A DNA stretch of 64,000 nucleotides from Knoellia sp. Soil729 (GTDB taxonomy: Bacteria; Actinomycetota; Actinomycetes; Actinomycetales; Dermatophilaceae): positions 1,108,811 through 1,172,810 of the forward strand of contig NZ_LMSA01000002.1 in NCBI RefSeq assembly GCF_001427985.1, written 5' to 3'. Shown piece by piece: positions 53,100-62,726 of the stretch (positions within the stretch are counted from its first letter, which is position 1; each line of letters opens with the position of its first letter). The position numbers were made by a program, and so were the translations under genes. The notes beneath the pieces were generated by a model, which was not told where the DNA came from, made no database searches, and saw only the letters and a list, made by a program, of their open reading frames with translations.

Positions 53100-54320
53100 A
53101 TGACCCTCGACGATGTCGTCATCTGCTCGCCCCTGCGCACTCCCGTGGGGCGGTTCGGCGGCGCCTTCGCGAGCCTGAGCGCCGCCGACCTCGTGGGTGG
53201 GCTGCTGCGCGAGCTGGCCGACCGCACGGGTCTGGGGGAGGGCGACGTCGACGACGTGATCCTCGGCCAGTGCTACCCCAACGGCGAGGCCCCGGCGATC
53301 GGACGCATCGCCGCGCTCGACGCCGGGCTGGGCACGAGCGTCCCCGGTGTCCAGGTCGACCGCCGCTGTGGCTCTGGACTGCAGGCGGTCCTGTATGCCG
53401 TGACGCAGGTTGCGACCGGAGGTGCCACCACCGTCGTGGCTGGCGGGGTGGAGTCCATGTCGCAGGTCGAGCACTATGCCCTGGGCCTGCGCGACGGCGT
53501 CCGCGGTGACGGGGTCCAGCTCATGGACCGCCTGGCCCGGGCCCGTGTCACCGCCGGCGGCCGCGACCACCCGATCGAGGGCGGGATGATCGAGACGGCG
53601 GAGAACGTGCGGGAGCGCTACGGCGTCAGCCGCGAGGACCAGGACGCGTGGGCGCTGCGGTCCCAGCAGGCCACTGCCGCAGCGGTTGCGGCTGGATCCT
53701 TCGACGACGAGATCGTGCCGGTGACCGTCCTCGGCAAGCGCGGGACGTCGGTCACCGTGTCGGTGGACGAGCACCCCCGCCCCGAGACGACCGCCGAAGT
53801 GCTCTCCGGGCTGCGCCCCATCCGCGGCAGGCTCGACTCCGAGTCCACCGTCACCGCCGGCAACGCCAGCGGGCAGAACGACGGGGCCGCGCTCTGCATC
53901 GTGACGACTTCGGCCGAGGCCGACCGCCGCGGGTGGGACCCGATGCTGCGCCTGAAGTCGTGGGCCGTGACCGGTGTCGAGCCCGAGCTCATGGGCATGG
54001 GTCCCGTGCCGGCCGCGCGCCTGGCTCTCGAGCGCGCCGGGCTGACCTTCGCCGACCTCGACCTCATCGAGCTCAACGAGGCGTTCGCGTCACAGGTTCT
54101 CGCCTGCATCCGCGAGTGGGGCCTGACCCACGCCGAGATCGAGAAGGTCAACGTGAACGGCTCCGGTATCTCGCTGGGTCACCCGGTTGGCGCGACCGGT
54201 GGACGCATCCTCGCGACCCTGGCCCACGAGCTGCTGCGGCGCGAGGGGCAGTACGCCCTCGAGACGATGTGCATCGGCGGCGGGCAGGGCCTGGCCGCGG
54301 TCTTCGAGCGGGTGGCCTGA
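53100..54320 (+). CDS. pcaF: 3-oxoadipyl-CoA thiolase
   Basis: This 406-residue thiolase cleaves 3-oxoadipyl-CoA to succinyl-CoA and acetyl-CoA. The acyl-enzyme cysteine is in QVDRRCGSGLQAVLYA (near residue 90), the His motif is NGSGISLGHPVGATGGR, and the second Cys is in ETMCIGGGQGLAAVFE. GGVESMSQVEHYALGL is also typical. Its stop shares a base with the pcaD start (TGATG). The 3-oxoadipyl specificity is inferred from the operon; the family is broader. Confidence 0.92.
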   Translation: MTLDDVVICSPLRTPVGRFGGAFASLSAADLVGGLLRELADRTGLGEGDVDDVILGQCYPNGEAPAIGRIAALDAGLGTSVPGVQVDRRCGSGLQAVLYAVTQVATGGATTVVAGGVESMSQVEHYALGLRDGVRGDGVQLMDRLARARVTAGGRDHPIEGGMIETAENVRERYGVSREDQDAWALRSQQATAAAVAAGSFDDEIVPVTVLGKRGTSVTVSVDEHPRPETTAEVLSGLRPIRGRLDSESTVTAGNASGQNDGAALCIVTTSAEADRRGWDPMLRLKSWAVTGVEPELMGMGPVPAARLALERAGLTFADLDLIELNEAFASQVLACIREWGLTHAEIEKVNVNGSGISLGHPVGATGGRILATLAHELLRREGQYALETMCIGGGQGLAAVFERVA

Positions 54321-55129
54321 TGGGTGCTCGTGTGGGTGCGGGCGCGGTCGAGGTTGCCCACCGGATCGACGCCTCTGACTCCCTGCCCGCCGATGCGCCG
54401 ACGGTCGTGCTGTCGAACTCGCTCGGTGCCACGACGTCGATGTGGGAGGCCCAGGTCGCTGAGCTAAGCCGGGTCGCGCGCGTCGTGCGCTACGACACCC
54501 GTGGCCACGGGGGGTCACCGGTCGTGCCCGGGCCGTACTCGATCGACGACCTCGCCGACGACGTCATCGCCCTGCTCGACCGGCTCCACCTGGGTCGGGT
54601 CCACTTCGTCGGCCTCTCGCTCGGTGGCATGACCGGGATGCGCCTGGCGGCCCGCAACCCCGAGCGCATCGACCGGCTCGTCGTCCTGTGCAGCTCGCCG
54701 CTGCTCGAACCGGCGCAGGGATGGCTCGACCGCGCCGCCACGGTGCGCGAGAGCGGCACGGGGGCCGTTGCTGACGCAGTCGTCGCGCGCTGGTACTCGC
54801 CCGCGTTCCTCGCGTCGCAGACCGAGCGGGTCCAGGCCGCCGTGGCGACGGTCTCGTCCACCCCGGCCGAGGGTTACGCCGGCTGCTGCGAGGCGATCGC
54901 GACGATGGACCTGCGCTCCGACCTGCCCTCGATCTCCGCCCCCACGCTGGCGATCGCCGGAGCCGACGACCCGGCGACGCCGCCGCTCCACCTCGAGCTC
55001 ATCGCGAGCTCGGTGCAGGACGGCCACCTCCTCGTCGTTCCCGAGTCGGCCCACCTCGCCAACGACGAGCAGCCCGGAACCATCACCCCGGCGATCCTCG
55101 AGCATCTCGGCCTCCCCACGTCGCACTGA
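54320..55129 (+). CDS. pcaD: 3-oxoadipate enol-lactonase
   Basis: The 269-residue alpha/beta-hydrolase opens 3-oxoadipate enol-lactone to 3-oxoadipate. Visible are the oxyanion region VVLSNSLGATTSMWEAQV, VRYDTRGHGGSP, the nucleophile elbow VGLSLGGMTGM, an Asp in IAGADDPATP and a His in PESAHLANDEQP. It is translationally coupled to pcaF. The last His codon and TGA stop (CACTGA) are the first bases of a 33-bp repeat array, as in the DUF4188 gene. Confidence 0.92.
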   Translation: MGARVGAGAVEVAHRIDASDSLPADAPTVVLSNSLGATTSMWEAQVAELSRVARVVRYDTRGHGGSPVVPGPYSIDDLADDVIALLDRLHLGRVHFVGLSLGGMTGMRLAARNPERIDRLVVLCSSPLLEPAQGWLDRAATVRESGTGAVADAVVARWYSPAFLASQTERVQAAVATVSSTPAEGYAGCCEAIATMDLRSDLPSISAPTLAIAGADDPATPPLHLELIASSVQDGHLLVVPESAHLANDEQPGTITPAILEHLGLPTSH

Positions 55130-55262
55130 TTGCCCGTTCGGCCAGTCCCTCCGTTCCACTGATTGCGCGTTCGGCCAGTCCCTCCCCTCCACTGATTGCG
55201 CGTTCGGCCAGTCCCTCCCCTCCACTGATTGCGCGTTTGGCCGGTCCGAACGGGCAATCAGT
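55124..55262. repeat. Intergenic repeat, locus 2: four 33-bp tandem units ending in an inverted copy
   Basis: The core CACTGATTGCSCGTTCGGCC starts at 55124, 55157, 55190 and 55223, exactly 33 bp apart. Thirteen-nt spacers (AGTCCCTCCSSTC) separate the copies. The fourth copy (one T for C change) is followed directly by an inverted copy at 55243-55262, giving a near-perfect 40-nt hairpin. The TGA of the first copy is the pcaD stop codon. Confidence 0.95.
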
Positions 55263-55420
55263 CGCGGGTCTGGCGGCTCTGGGAGGGGTGTGACGCGAGT
55301 CGCACGGTGCCAGCGCAAGAGCCGGGACCTATGTCCCATCCGCTCCGGAGCCCCTCTGCCTACGTTGGTTGTACCGGAGGTGATTCCACCACCGGACCAC
55401 CCCAACCGGAGGTAGACATC

Positions 55421-56008
55421 ATGCACACCACCAAGAACGCCTCGGTGGTCCGGGAAGCCGCGACCACCACCCGCACCGACATGCCTCACCTCGAGGACGT
55501 CGTGCGCAACCCCATCGCCCAGTGGGCCCTCGTCGGCCTGCGGATCGTCCTCGGGTTCACCTTCCTGTGGCCGTTCCTCGACAAGCTCTTCGGGCTCGGC
55601 TACACCACCAAGGAGGCGAACGCCTGGGTCAACGGAGGATCACCGACCACCGGCTTCCTCACCAAGAACCCGGCCGTCGTCGACGGGCCCTTCGGGGGCT
55701 TCTTCGCCAACTTCGCTGGTGGCATCTGGGACTACCTGTTCATGTTCGGCCTGCTCGGCATCGGCATCGCCTTCCTCTTCGGAGCCGGCATGAAGATCGC
55801 CGCATGGGGAGGCACCCTGCTCCTGGCCCTCATGTACTTCGCGGAGTTCCCGCTCGGACGCGGTGGTGAGGACTTCACCAACCCGCTGTTCGACAGCCAC
55901 TGGATCGAAGCTCTCGGCCTCATCGCCCTCGCGTACACCTTCGCTGGCGACAAGCTCGGAGTCGGCCGCTGGTGGAGCCGGATCGTCGGCAACACCTGGC
56001 TCCGCTGA
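55421..56008 (+). CDS. DoxX-family membrane protein
   Basis: The 195-residue protein has four membrane segments, including ALVGLRIVLGFTFLWPFLDKLFGLG, GIWDYLFMFGLLGIGIAFLF and IAAWGGTLLLALMYFAEFPL. The layout is that of DoxX-like proteins, linked in other organisms to quinone-dependent or redox-stress functions. GGAGG precedes the ATG. Repeat arrays lie on both sides of the gene. A terminator follows at 56021. Confidence 0.82.
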   Translation: MHTTKNASVVREAATTTRTDMPHLEDVVRNPIAQWALVGLRIVLGFTFLWPFLDKLFGLGYTTKEANAWVNGGSPTTGFLTKNPAVVDGPFGGFFANFAGGIWDYLFMFGLLGIGIAFLFGAGMKIAAWGGTLLLALMYFAEFPLGRGGEDFTNPLFDSHWIEALGLIALAYTFAGDKLGVGRWWSRIVGNTWLR

Positions 56009-56020
56009 CCACCCCGAACC

Positions 56021-56051
56021 GACCGCCGCATCAGCCTCCGATGCGGCGGTC
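56021..56051 (+). terminator. Terminator after the DoxX gene
   Basis: GACCGCCGCAT (56021-56031) pairs perfectly with ATGCGGCGGTC (56041-56051), an 11-bp stem followed by TCCCTT, 12 bp after the DoxX stop. Confidence 0.8.
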
Positions 56052-56061
56052 TCCCTTGCCC

Positions 56062-56190
56062 GGGGGCCGGACGCACTGCCCGAACGCGCAATCACTCGGG
56101 GGTTGGGGGCCGGACGCACTATCCGAACGCGCAATCAGTCGGGGGTTGGGGGCCGGACGCACTGTCCGAACGCGCAATCAGTCAGGGTTG
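56062..56190 (-). repeat. Intergenic repeat, locus 3: three 43-bp tandem units in inverted orientation
   Basis: A 43-bp unit starts at 56062, 56105 and 56148. Read on the minus strand each contains (A)CTGATTGCGCGTTCGG, the same core as loci 1 and 2, followed by a different 3' part with a short dyad (CGGAC-AGTGC-GTCCG in one copy). The array lies between the DoxX terminator and the stop of the NYN gene (56198). Confidence 0.93.
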
Positions 56191-56197
56191 GTGGGGC

Positions 56198-57415
56198 TCA
56201 GGCGAGGCGGATGCGGGCGACGTGGAACCAGAAGCGTTCGCGCACCTCGTGCCGGCTCGCGTCGTCGATGTCATAGACACCGGCCCGGCTCGACAGGTCG
56301 TGCAGCAACGCCCGGTCGAGCTCGCCCGGGATCATCGGCTTGGCCTGCCGCAGCGCCAGGAGGGTCTCGGGGGTCGCGGTCCGGCACCACGAGGCGATGA
56401 CCGCCTTGGCCACCGTGTCGATGAGCTCGGGGTTGAACTCACCGTGCTCGTCCACGACCGGCTCGTCACCCGACGACGTCGACCACGTGGGCTCGGCCGA
56501 GGGCAGCACGACCTCTGACGCGCGCTTGCGCCCGAGCATCGCCGGAGTGGGGATGCCCGCCTTGGCCACGGTGTCCGGAACAGCTGGAGCCTCCTGCGAG
56601 ACGGGTTCGCGCTCCGCGGACCCCTGCGACTCAGCGACCGGTGTGGTCACCGAGTTCTCCACCTCCCCCTCCGGCTCGGGCTGCTGGGGCTGGTCGACAG
56701 CCCCGACCTCGTCGGTCGGCACCGAGGCATCGTCAGTACCGACCGCGCTGGCCGCCGCCTCCTGCCCGACCCCAGCATCCTCAGCGTCCACAGCCTCGAC
56801 ATCGCCCCCGACATCAGCCCCGGTGTCGCCCTCCTCAGGCTTCGGCAGCAGCCCCTCCGCCAGGGCCCGCGAGCGAACGCACGCGTCGATGACCTTCGCG
56901 TCGATGGGCTGCTCGCCGTCGGCGGCCCGGCGCAGGTGCTTGGACACGGCATAGCCCTGGCCGTCGTGCCGCGGCACGCTCAACAGGACGACCTGCACGC
57001 CGGCGCTCTGCGCCTCCTCGACCGCCTCCGTGAGGTCGTCGTCCCCCGAGACGAGGTAGACCACGTCGGCGACCCGGGCCCGCCCCTGCAGAGCGAGGTC
57101 GAGACCCAGGCGCACGTCCACGCCCTTCTGCTCCCCGGCATACGACAGTCGTCCCAGGCGCAGCTTGATGCGGGGCAGGAGCCCGATCTGGTCCTGGTGG
57201 TAGTCGGGCTGGCCACCCGAGCGCGAGCCGGAGTCGTACCAGTTGACGCGCAGCAGGGGCAGTCCCGAGTCGGCCTCGACCTGGGCGACGAGGCCCGCGA
57301 TGAGGCCCGCGTAGTCGACCTCGATGCCGCTGCGCAGTGAGGATCCGGTGACCCGGGTCGCCGCGGAGGCGAGCAGGTAGCCGACGTCGACATAGACCGC
57401 GCAGTAGGACCTCAT
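56198..57415 (-). CDS. NYN-domain (PIN-like) putative RNase
   Basis: The 405-residue protein opens with an NYN/LabA-like domain (~1-190): MRSYCAVYVDVGYLLASAAT, EQKGVDVRLGLDLAL, and VVYLVSGDDDLTEAVEEAQS AG (split for length). These hold the conserved Asp residues of PIN-type metal-dependent RNases. A long acidic, low-complexity linker (~195-300) leads to a C-terminal helical domain (HGEFNPELIDTVAKAVIASW). It is cytoplasmic. RNA substrate unknown. A repeat array lies just after its stop. Confidence 0.85.
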   Translation of the reverse strand: MRSYCAVYVDVGYLLASAATRVTGSSLRSGIEVDYAGLIAGLVAQVEADSGLPLLRVNWYDSGSRSGGQPDYHQDQIGLLPRIKLRLGRLSYAGEQKGVDVRLGLDLALQGRARVADVVYLVSGDDDLTEAVEEAQSAGVQVVLLSVPRHDGQGYAVSKHLRRAADGEQPIDAKVIDACVRSRALAEGLLPKPEEGDTGADVGGDVEAVDAEDAGVGQEAAASAVGTDDASVPTDEVGAVDQPQQPEPEGEVENSVTTPVAESQGSAEREPVSQEAPAVPDTVAKAGIPTPAMLGRKRASEVVLPSAEPTWSTSSGDEPVVDEHGEFNPELIDTVAKAVIASWCRTATPETLLALRQAKPMIPGELDRALLHDLSSRAGVYDIDDASRHEVRERFWFHVARIRLA

Positions 57416-57522
57416 ACCCCCAACTGTCTCAGCCGAGTTCGTGGACGGGGCACAGGTCGGGGGGAATCGTGTCGCTCACCGCGTCGCGAGTCATCGCCTC
57501 CGGCGCACGCGGCACTCCTCCG

Positions 57523-58683
57523 TCAGGGATCGGGGGAGATCAGCAGTCGTGACGCGACCCCGGTGAGCAGCAACCCCGCAGCCGTCACGACGAAGATGCC
57601 GCCCGTCCCGATGCTCCCGGTGAGCGCGCTCAGGCCCACCGGGATGACGGACTGACCCAGCCGGTTCGCGCTCAGGCGCAGGGCCAGCCAGGTCGAGGTC
57701 GTCCCGGGCGGTGCCGCCACGGCGACGATGGACATCGACACGGGTTGCCCGACACCCAGGGCGAAGCCAGCAACGACCAGCACGACGCCCAGGAGGACCG
57801 GGTTGACGGGCGCGGCCACCAGCGCGATGGACAGCCCCGCCACCACGCAGGACGTGGTGACGAGCCGGGACCTGCCGTAGCGCTCTGTCAGCCGCGACAA
57901 CCCCAGCCGCGACACCATCGTGGCGCAGGCACGCAGGGTGAGGAGGAGCCCCACGGTCCAGGCCGACATCTCGCGTTCGACGCCGAGTGCCGGCAGGTAG
58001 ACTTGGATGAGGTCGACCGCTGCGAGAACGAGCATCGACACCAACATCGCCCCCGTCATCCGGCGGCGCACGTCATTGGGGACCCGCAACACCTCAGCGA
58101 ACGAGCTGGGTCGGTCCACGGGCAACGCGCTGCTGCGCCCGCCCCGCAGGAGCAACGTCACGAGGAACATCACCGCACACGCTGCGACATAACAGACGAT
58201 GAGGGCCCGGGTGTCCGGCATGACGGCCGCCCCACCGATCACACCCAGCAGCGCTGGAGCGGCCGCCTGGCCCAGGGTCCCGAAGAAGGTGTAGGTGCCG
58301 AACGCCGAGTCCAGGCGGCCATCACCCGCGCGGGCGACCAGCCCCTGCTCGCCGATCACGCTCATCAGGTGCCCCAGACCGATCGCGGCGTTCCACCAGA
58401 GCAGTGCTGCCAGGGACGACGACCACAGGAGCCCGATCCCGGCACCGATCATGATCAGCGCGCCCAGCCACATGCTTACGTACTGGCGGCCCCTGTCGTT
58501 CCACCGCCCGATGAACACCGCAAGGGCGAGTGGCACCACGGCAAAGCTCGCTGCGATCAGACCCACGAGTCCCGGGCTCACGCCCAGCTCGATCGCCCGG
58601 TATGCCGACGTCGGACGAACGATGTATGCCGCCAGCTGCAGGAAGAAGGCGTGCGCCAGGACGGCCCTGAGGGTGCGGCTCAC
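57523..58683 (-). CDS. MFS transporter in the tct operon
   Basis: The 386-residue protein has twelve hydrophobic segments. It starts at GTG 58683, overlapping the tctA stop by 4 bp (GTGA), so it belongs to the tctC-tctB-tctA operon. Motif-A-like loops are [20 protein letters not shown] and [21 protein letters not shown] secondary transporter as fourth gene of a TTT operon is unusual; it could move a breakdown product or related acid. The substrate is unknown. Confidence 0.83.
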   Translation of the reverse strand: MSRTLRAVLAHAFFLQLAAYIVRPTSAYRAIELGVSPGLVGLIAASFAVVPLALAVFIGRWNDRGRQYVSMWLGALIMIGAGIGLLWSSSLAALLWWNAAIGLGHLMSVIGEQGLVARAGDGRLDSAFGTYTFFGTLGQAAAPALLGVIGGAAVMPDTRALIVCYVAACAVMFLVTLLLRGGRSSALPVDRPSSFAEVLRVPNDVRRRMTGAMLVSMLVLAAVDLIQVYLPALGVEREMSAWTVGLLLTLRACATMVSRLGLSRLTERYGRSRLVTTSCVVAGLSIALVAAPVNPVLLGVVLVVAGFALGVGQPVSMSIVAVAAPPGTTSTWLALRLSANRLGQSVIPVGLSALTGSIGTGGIFVVTAAGLLLTGVASRLLISPDP

Positions 58684-60215
58684 GTACCGTCGTCGTCCGA
58701 GGCGTTCGCCTCGCTGATCTCGTTCCGGCTCGGTTTGCGACTGCGCAGGTACCAACCGCCCGCCAGAACCACCGCCAGCGTGCCGTAGACGACGATCGTG
58801 AAGGGCGTGTTGACGAGCGTGGTCACGTCCCCGCCAGCAATGTCGAGCGCCCGACGCAACTGGACCTCGGAGAGCGGGCCCAGGATCGCGCCGACGATCA
58901 GCGGTGACACCGGGAAGCCGAACCGCCTCATCAGGTAGCCGACCAGGCCGAACACGAGGAGCACACCCACATCGAACGCCGAGGCGTTGACGGCATACGT
59001 CCCGAGAAGCGCGAAGGCCATGATCCCGGCAAAGAGGTACGGCTTCGGAATGTGCAGGATCTTCACCCACAGTCCGATGAGGGGGAGGTTGAGGAAGAGC
59101 AGGATGACGTTCGCCACGAGGAGGGACGCGATCAGTCCCCACACCAGGTCGCCCTGCGTGCTGAGCAGCTGGGGTCCGGGCTGGATGCCGTACTGCTGGA
59201 ACGCCACGAGGATGACGGCCGCGGTGGCCGATGTCGGGATGCCGAGCGTCAGCAGCGGCACCAGCGTCCCGGCCGCGTTGGCGTTGTTGGCGGCCTCGGG
59301 GCCGGCCACGCCCTCGATCGCCCCGTGCCCGAACTCCTCGGGGTTCTTCGAGAGCTTGCGTTCCATCGAGTACGACAGGAACGTCGGGATCTCAGAACCG
59401 CCAGCAGGTATGACGCCCAGGGGGAAGCCCACCGCCGTGCCGCGCAACCAGGGCCGCCACGACCGTCGCCAGTCCTCGCGGGTCATCCACTTCTGGCCCT
59501 TCTTGGCGAGGTCGAGCATGTCGAAGCCCAGGCTGGACTGGTGGGCTGCGACGTAGAGCACCTCGCCCACCGCGAACAGGGCGACGATCAGGACGACGGT
59601 GTCGATCCCGTCCAGGAGCCTGGCCTGCCCGAACACCAGCCTCTGCTGACCGCTCTGGAAGTCGATGCCGATGAGACCGACGACGAGCCCCAGGCTCATC
59701 GAGAGCAGACCGCGCAAGGGGGAGCTGCCGACGAGCGCACTCACCGTCAGGAAGGCCAGAACCATCAGCGCGAAGTAGTCCTGGGCGCCGAGCTTGACCG
59801 CGATCTCGACCATCCACGGCGCGAAGAACGCCAGCATCAGCGTGGCGATGGTCCCCGCGACGAACGAGCCGATGGCCGCGGTCGCGAGCGCGGCGGCACC
59901 CCTGCCTCGTCGCGCCATCTTGTTGCCGTCGATGGCGGTGATAACCGAGCCGGACTCACCGGGCGTCTTGAGCAGGATCGACGTCGTGGACCCGCCATAC
60001 ATCGCCCCGTAGTAGATGCCCGCGAACATGATGAACGCGGCGGTGGGCTCCAGGCCGTAGGTCATGGGCAGGAGCAGCGCGATCGTGAGCGCCGGGCCGA
60101 TACCGGGAAGCACACCGATGAGGGTTCCGACGAACGTCCCGATCAGGGCGAAGAGCAGGTTCTCGGGTGTGAGCGCGTGGACCAGGCCTCCGAGCAGGCC
60201 CTCGACTCCGTCCAT
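58680..60215 (-). CDS. tctA: Tripartite tricarboxylate transporter, large permease
   Basis: The 511-residue membrane protein has about 12 segments and the TctA signatures [20 protein letters not shown], then [22 protein letters not shown] (split for length), and [20 protein letters not shown] and [20 protein letters not shown]. It carries solutes delivered by the TctC binding protein, driven by an ion gradient. Its ATG overlaps the tctB stop by one base (TGATG). Confidence 0.95.
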   Translation of the reverse strand: MDGVEGLLGGLVHALTPENLLFALIGTFVGTLIGVLPGIGPALTIALLLPMTYGLEPTAAFIMFAGIYYGAMYGGSTTSILLKTPGESGSVITAIDGNKMARRGRGAAALATAAIGSFVAGTIATLMLAFFAPWMVEIAVKLGAQDYFALMVLAFLTVSALVGSSPLRGLLSMSLGLVVGLIGIDFQSGQQRLVFGQARLLDGIDTVVLIVALFAVGEVLYVAAHQSSLGFDMLDLAKKGQKWMTREDWRRSWRPWLRGTAVGFPLGVIPAGGSEIPTFLSYSMERKLSKNPEEFGHGAIEGVAGPEAANNANAAGTLVPLLTLGIPTSATAAVILVAFQQYGIQPGPQLLSTQGDLVWGLIASLLVANVILLFLNLPLIGLWVKILHIPKPYLFAGIMAFALLGTYAVNASAFDVGVLLVFGLVGYLMRRFGFPVSPLIVGAILGPLSEVQLRRALDIAGGDVTTLVNTPFTIVVYGTLAVVLAGGWYLRSRKPSRNEISEANASDDDGT

Positions 60216-60745
60216 CAGAGCACTCCTTCGAAGATGCCCGCGGGCAACGTGATGTCGAGCAGACGGGTGAAGGCGAGATAGACGACGAGGGACAGCACGA
60301 CGGCGATGAAGGCCGACTTGAGGTGGCTGCGCGCTCCCAGGGCCGCTGCGGTGAGCCAGAAGGCGACCGAGCTGACGACGACGTAGCCGAGCAGCTCGAC
60401 GGTGAGGATGAAGAAGACGACTGCCGCGATGCAGACCGCGAACGGCACCCAGCGCGTCATGGTGACGTCGATGTCACCCTCGGCGGCATCCGCCTCCCCG
60501 AGCTGGCCCCTGGCCACCTGGACGCAGAGGAGCACGCCCAGGGCAAGCATCAGGACACCGATCACCTCCGGCATGAAACCGGCCCCCACCCCGGAGGCCG
60601 AACGTGACTCGTCCTGGGTGAAGCCGTCGAGGAAGACCACGGCACCCATGGCGGCAAGGGCGAGGGAGATGGCCCACTCACCCCAGGGTTGACCGCGCCT
60701 TCGCCGCCCGTCCTGCTGAGCCAGGGTCGTTGCGTCGGTCGTCAT
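60215..60745 (-). CDS. tctB: Tripartite tricarboxylate transporter, small permease
   Basis: The protein has 176 residues from ATG 60745 (GAGGAAGAG upstream) and four hydrophobic segments in a TctB layout: [60 protein letters not shown] and [19 protein letters not shown]. It pairs with TctA. It is translationally coupled to tctA and lies 93 bp after tctC. Confidence 0.92.
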   Translation of the reverse strand: MTTDATTLAQQDGRRRRGQPWGEWAISLALAAMGAVVFLDGFTQDESRSASGVGAGFMPEVIGVLMLALGVLLCVQVARGQLGEADAAEGDIDVTMTRWVPFAVCIAAVVFFILTVELLGYVVVSSVAFWLTAAALGARSHLKSAFIAVVLSLVVYLAFTRLLDITLPAGIFEGVL

Positions 60746-60838
60746 CTCTTCCTCGCCTCGGTGAAGGGTGCGTCGGTGCGCCCTGCTGGTCATCTGCAGG
60801 ACGCACCGACGGCGTTGGGTGGGCGCCGACCCGCGGTG

Positions 60839-61864
60839 CTACTTGGCCAGACCGAGGTCGGTCAGCACGCTCTTGACCCGGGTGTTCTCCTCCGCGAGCC
60901 AAGTGCCGAACTCGTCACCCGCCAAAAAGTTGTCGTTCCAGGCGTTCTTCTTGACGGCGTCCTGCCAGGGCTGGGACTCGTGCATCTTGTTCATCGCCGC
61001 GACGTACTGCGTCCTGAGACCGGCGTCGATGTCCTTGGGAGCCATCATCGAGCGCCAGTTCTGGAACTCGAGCTTGGGGTCGACCGCAGTGGCGTTCTGC
61101 GCGAAGGTCACGCCGTCGACGTCCTTGGGCGAGGAGATGAAGAGCCCGTTGAGCTTGCCGTTCTTGATCTGCTCCGAGAACTCGTTGAGTCCGGAGACGC
61201 CGGCCTGGACCTTGTTGCCAAGCAGAGCGGTCGTGGCCTCGCCACCACCGCTGTAGGGCACGTAGTTCACGTCGGTGGGCTTGACCCCGTAATGCTGGGC
61301 GAGCAGGCCGATGAAGATGTGGTCGGCACTTCCGGCCGAGCCTCCCGCGATCGCCACGGACTTCGGGTTCGCCTTGATGGCCGCGAAGAGGTCGTCGAGG
61401 CTCTTGAAGGCCGAGTCCTTGGGCGTCACGATCACCTCGTACTCGCCCATGAGACGCGCCACGGGAGTGAGGTCGTCGAGGGTGACGTCGGTCCCATTGC
61501 TGATGACTCCGCTCATCATCGCCAGGCCGGAGGCGACGAGCAGGTCCTTCTTGCCCTTCTGCGGGGCCACCTGGGCGAGGGCCACCGTGCCGGAGGCGCC
61601 CGGCACGTTCTTCACCTCGGCCGACTTGGCGATGTCGGCGGTCTTGAGCGCGTCGGCGACGGCGCGCGAGGTCTGGTCCCACCCGGAGCCGGGGGCGGCC
61701 GGGGCGATGATCTCGAGGCGGTTGAGCTGGGTGAACTCGGCAGTGGCGGCGCTGCCGCCGGACGCCTCGGAGTCCGTGGAACCGCTGCTGTCGGAGCCGC
61801 AGGCCGTGAGGGCCAGGGCGCTCGCCGCTGCGGCAAGTGTCGCAACGAGGGTGTGGGTCTTCAT
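60839..61864 (-). CDS. tctC: Tripartite tricarboxylate transporter, substrate-binding lipoprotein
   Basis: The 341-residue protein starts MKTHTLVATLAAAASALALT and has a lipobox ending LTACGS, so it is anchored outside the membrane. The TctC/Bug fold shows LEIIAPAAPGSGWDQTSRAV, KNVPGASGTVALAQV, VTPKDSAFKSLDDLFAAI and GGSAGSADHIFIGLLA. It captures a di- or tricarboxylate. AAGGAAG precedes the ATG. First gene of the operon, divergent from the GntR gene. Confidence 0.94.
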   Translation of the reverse strand: MKTHTLVATLAAAASALALTACGSDSSGSTDSEASGGSAATAEFTQLNRLEIIAPAAPGSGWDQTSRAVADALKTADIAKSAEVKNVPGASGTVALAQVAPQKGKKDLLVASGLAMMSGVISNGTDVTLDDLTPVARLMGEYEVIVTPKDSAFKSLDDLFAAIKANPKSVAIAGGSAGSADHIFIGLLAQHYGVKPTDVNYVPYSGGGEATTALLGNKVQAGVSGLNEFSEQIKNGKLNGLFISSPKDVDGVTFAQNATAVDPKLEFQNWRSMMAPKDIDAGLRTQYVAAMNKMHESQPWQDAVKKNAWNDNFLAGDEFGTWLAEENTRVKSVLTDLGLAK

Positions 61865-61908
61865 GTGGGCTTCCTTGAGGTTCGACGACGGTGTCCAACG
61901 CACGCAAC

Positions 61909-61978
61909 GTATACATAAGCCACCGTGAAAGCAAGGGCTGAGCGGCGTCCTTGGCGTTGCGTGTTGCGCTATGTATAC
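61909..61978. promoter_or_regulatory. Paired inverted GntR-type operators between tctC and the gntR gene
   Basis: GTATACATA occurs at 61909-61917 on the plus strand and again, inverted, at 61970-61978 (TATGTATAC). TGTATACA-like sites are usual for FadR/VanR-type GntR proteins. Each overlaps a TATAC(A/G)-type -10 of one of the divergent genes, so the regulator could repress both. The gntR start is 9 nt after TATACA (61974-61979). Confidence 0.7.
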
Positions 61979-61988
61979 ACTCAGCCTC

Positions 61989-62666
61989 ATGCCGTCGAAG
62001 CCGCTCTCCGCCAGTGCACGAGCCTACGAGCAGCTGCGATCCGAGATCCTGGACGGCAGCATCGCCGCCGGATCCACCCTTTACGAGGTGGAGCAGGCCA
62101 GCCGCCTGGGGGTCTCTCGGACCCCTGTCCGGGAGGCCATCGGTCGTCTTGTCGCGCAGGGACTCGTCGAGCCCGGTGGCGGCCGTGGGAGCGTCGTCAC
62201 CGACGTCTCCGACCAGGACGTCGAGTCACTCTTCGAGATGCGAGCCTGCCTCGAGGCGCAGGCCGCTCAACTCGCAGCCCTTCGCGGCAAGCGGTCAGTC
62301 TTCGTCGATTTCGCGGAGGAGTTCCGGAGTGCGGTCCCGGTGCTGAGGTCGCCCTCGCTCGACAAGGACGCGGTCCGTGACTACTACGGCCTCATCCGGC
62401 GCTTCGACGAGGCCATCAACGTCGCGGCGGCAAACCCCTACCTCGTCGACGCCATGGAGGGTCTACGGACCCATGTCGCGCGAGTTCGGCGTAAGGCAGG
62501 GTCCTCGCCGGAACGCTTGACTGCATCTGCCCTCGAGCATGCGTTGATCGCTTCGGCCATCGCCGGCGGGGACACGGCTCTGGCGTTGCACGCCACACAC
62601 GTCCACATACACAACAGTCTTGAGCATTTCCGGCAGGCCTTCGCGGGTCTGGGTAATCCAGCCTGA
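61989..62666 (+). CDS. GntR-family (FCD domain) regulator of the tct/prpD locus
   Basis: The protein has 225 residues from MPSKPLSASARAYEQLRSEI; an upstream ATG at 61971 lies inside the operator and is less likely. The N-terminal winged HTH is EVEQASRLGVSRTPVREAIG and RLVAQGLVE. The C-terminal ~140 residues form an FCD helical effector domain with metal/ligand-type residues (YYGLIRRFDEAINVAAANPY, LEHALIASAIAGGD, ATHVHIHNSLEHF). It probably senses a carboxylate and represses the divergent tct operon and the downstream prpD-like gene. Confidence 0.9.
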   Translation: MPSKPLSASARAYEQLRSEILDGSIAAGSTLYEVEQASRLGVSRTPVREAIGRLVAQGLVEPGGGRGSVVTDVSDQDVESLFEMRACLEAQAAQLAALRGKRSVFVDFAEEFRSAVPVLRSPSLDKDAVRDYYGLIRRFDEAINVAAANPYLVDAMEGLRTHVARVRRKAGSSPERLTASALEHALIASAIAGGDTALALHATHVHIHNSLEHFRQAFAGLGNPA

Positions 62667-62726
62667 AGGCGACGGAATGCGCGCGCCCGCACGGCACCCC
62701 GACCCCCTCAGACCAAGGAGAGATCG

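Noticed and set aside
55124-55262. CRISPR array
   Set aside because: The period is 33 bp with a 20-nt core and 13-nt spacers that are nearly identical, there are no cas genes, and the array ends in an inverted copy.
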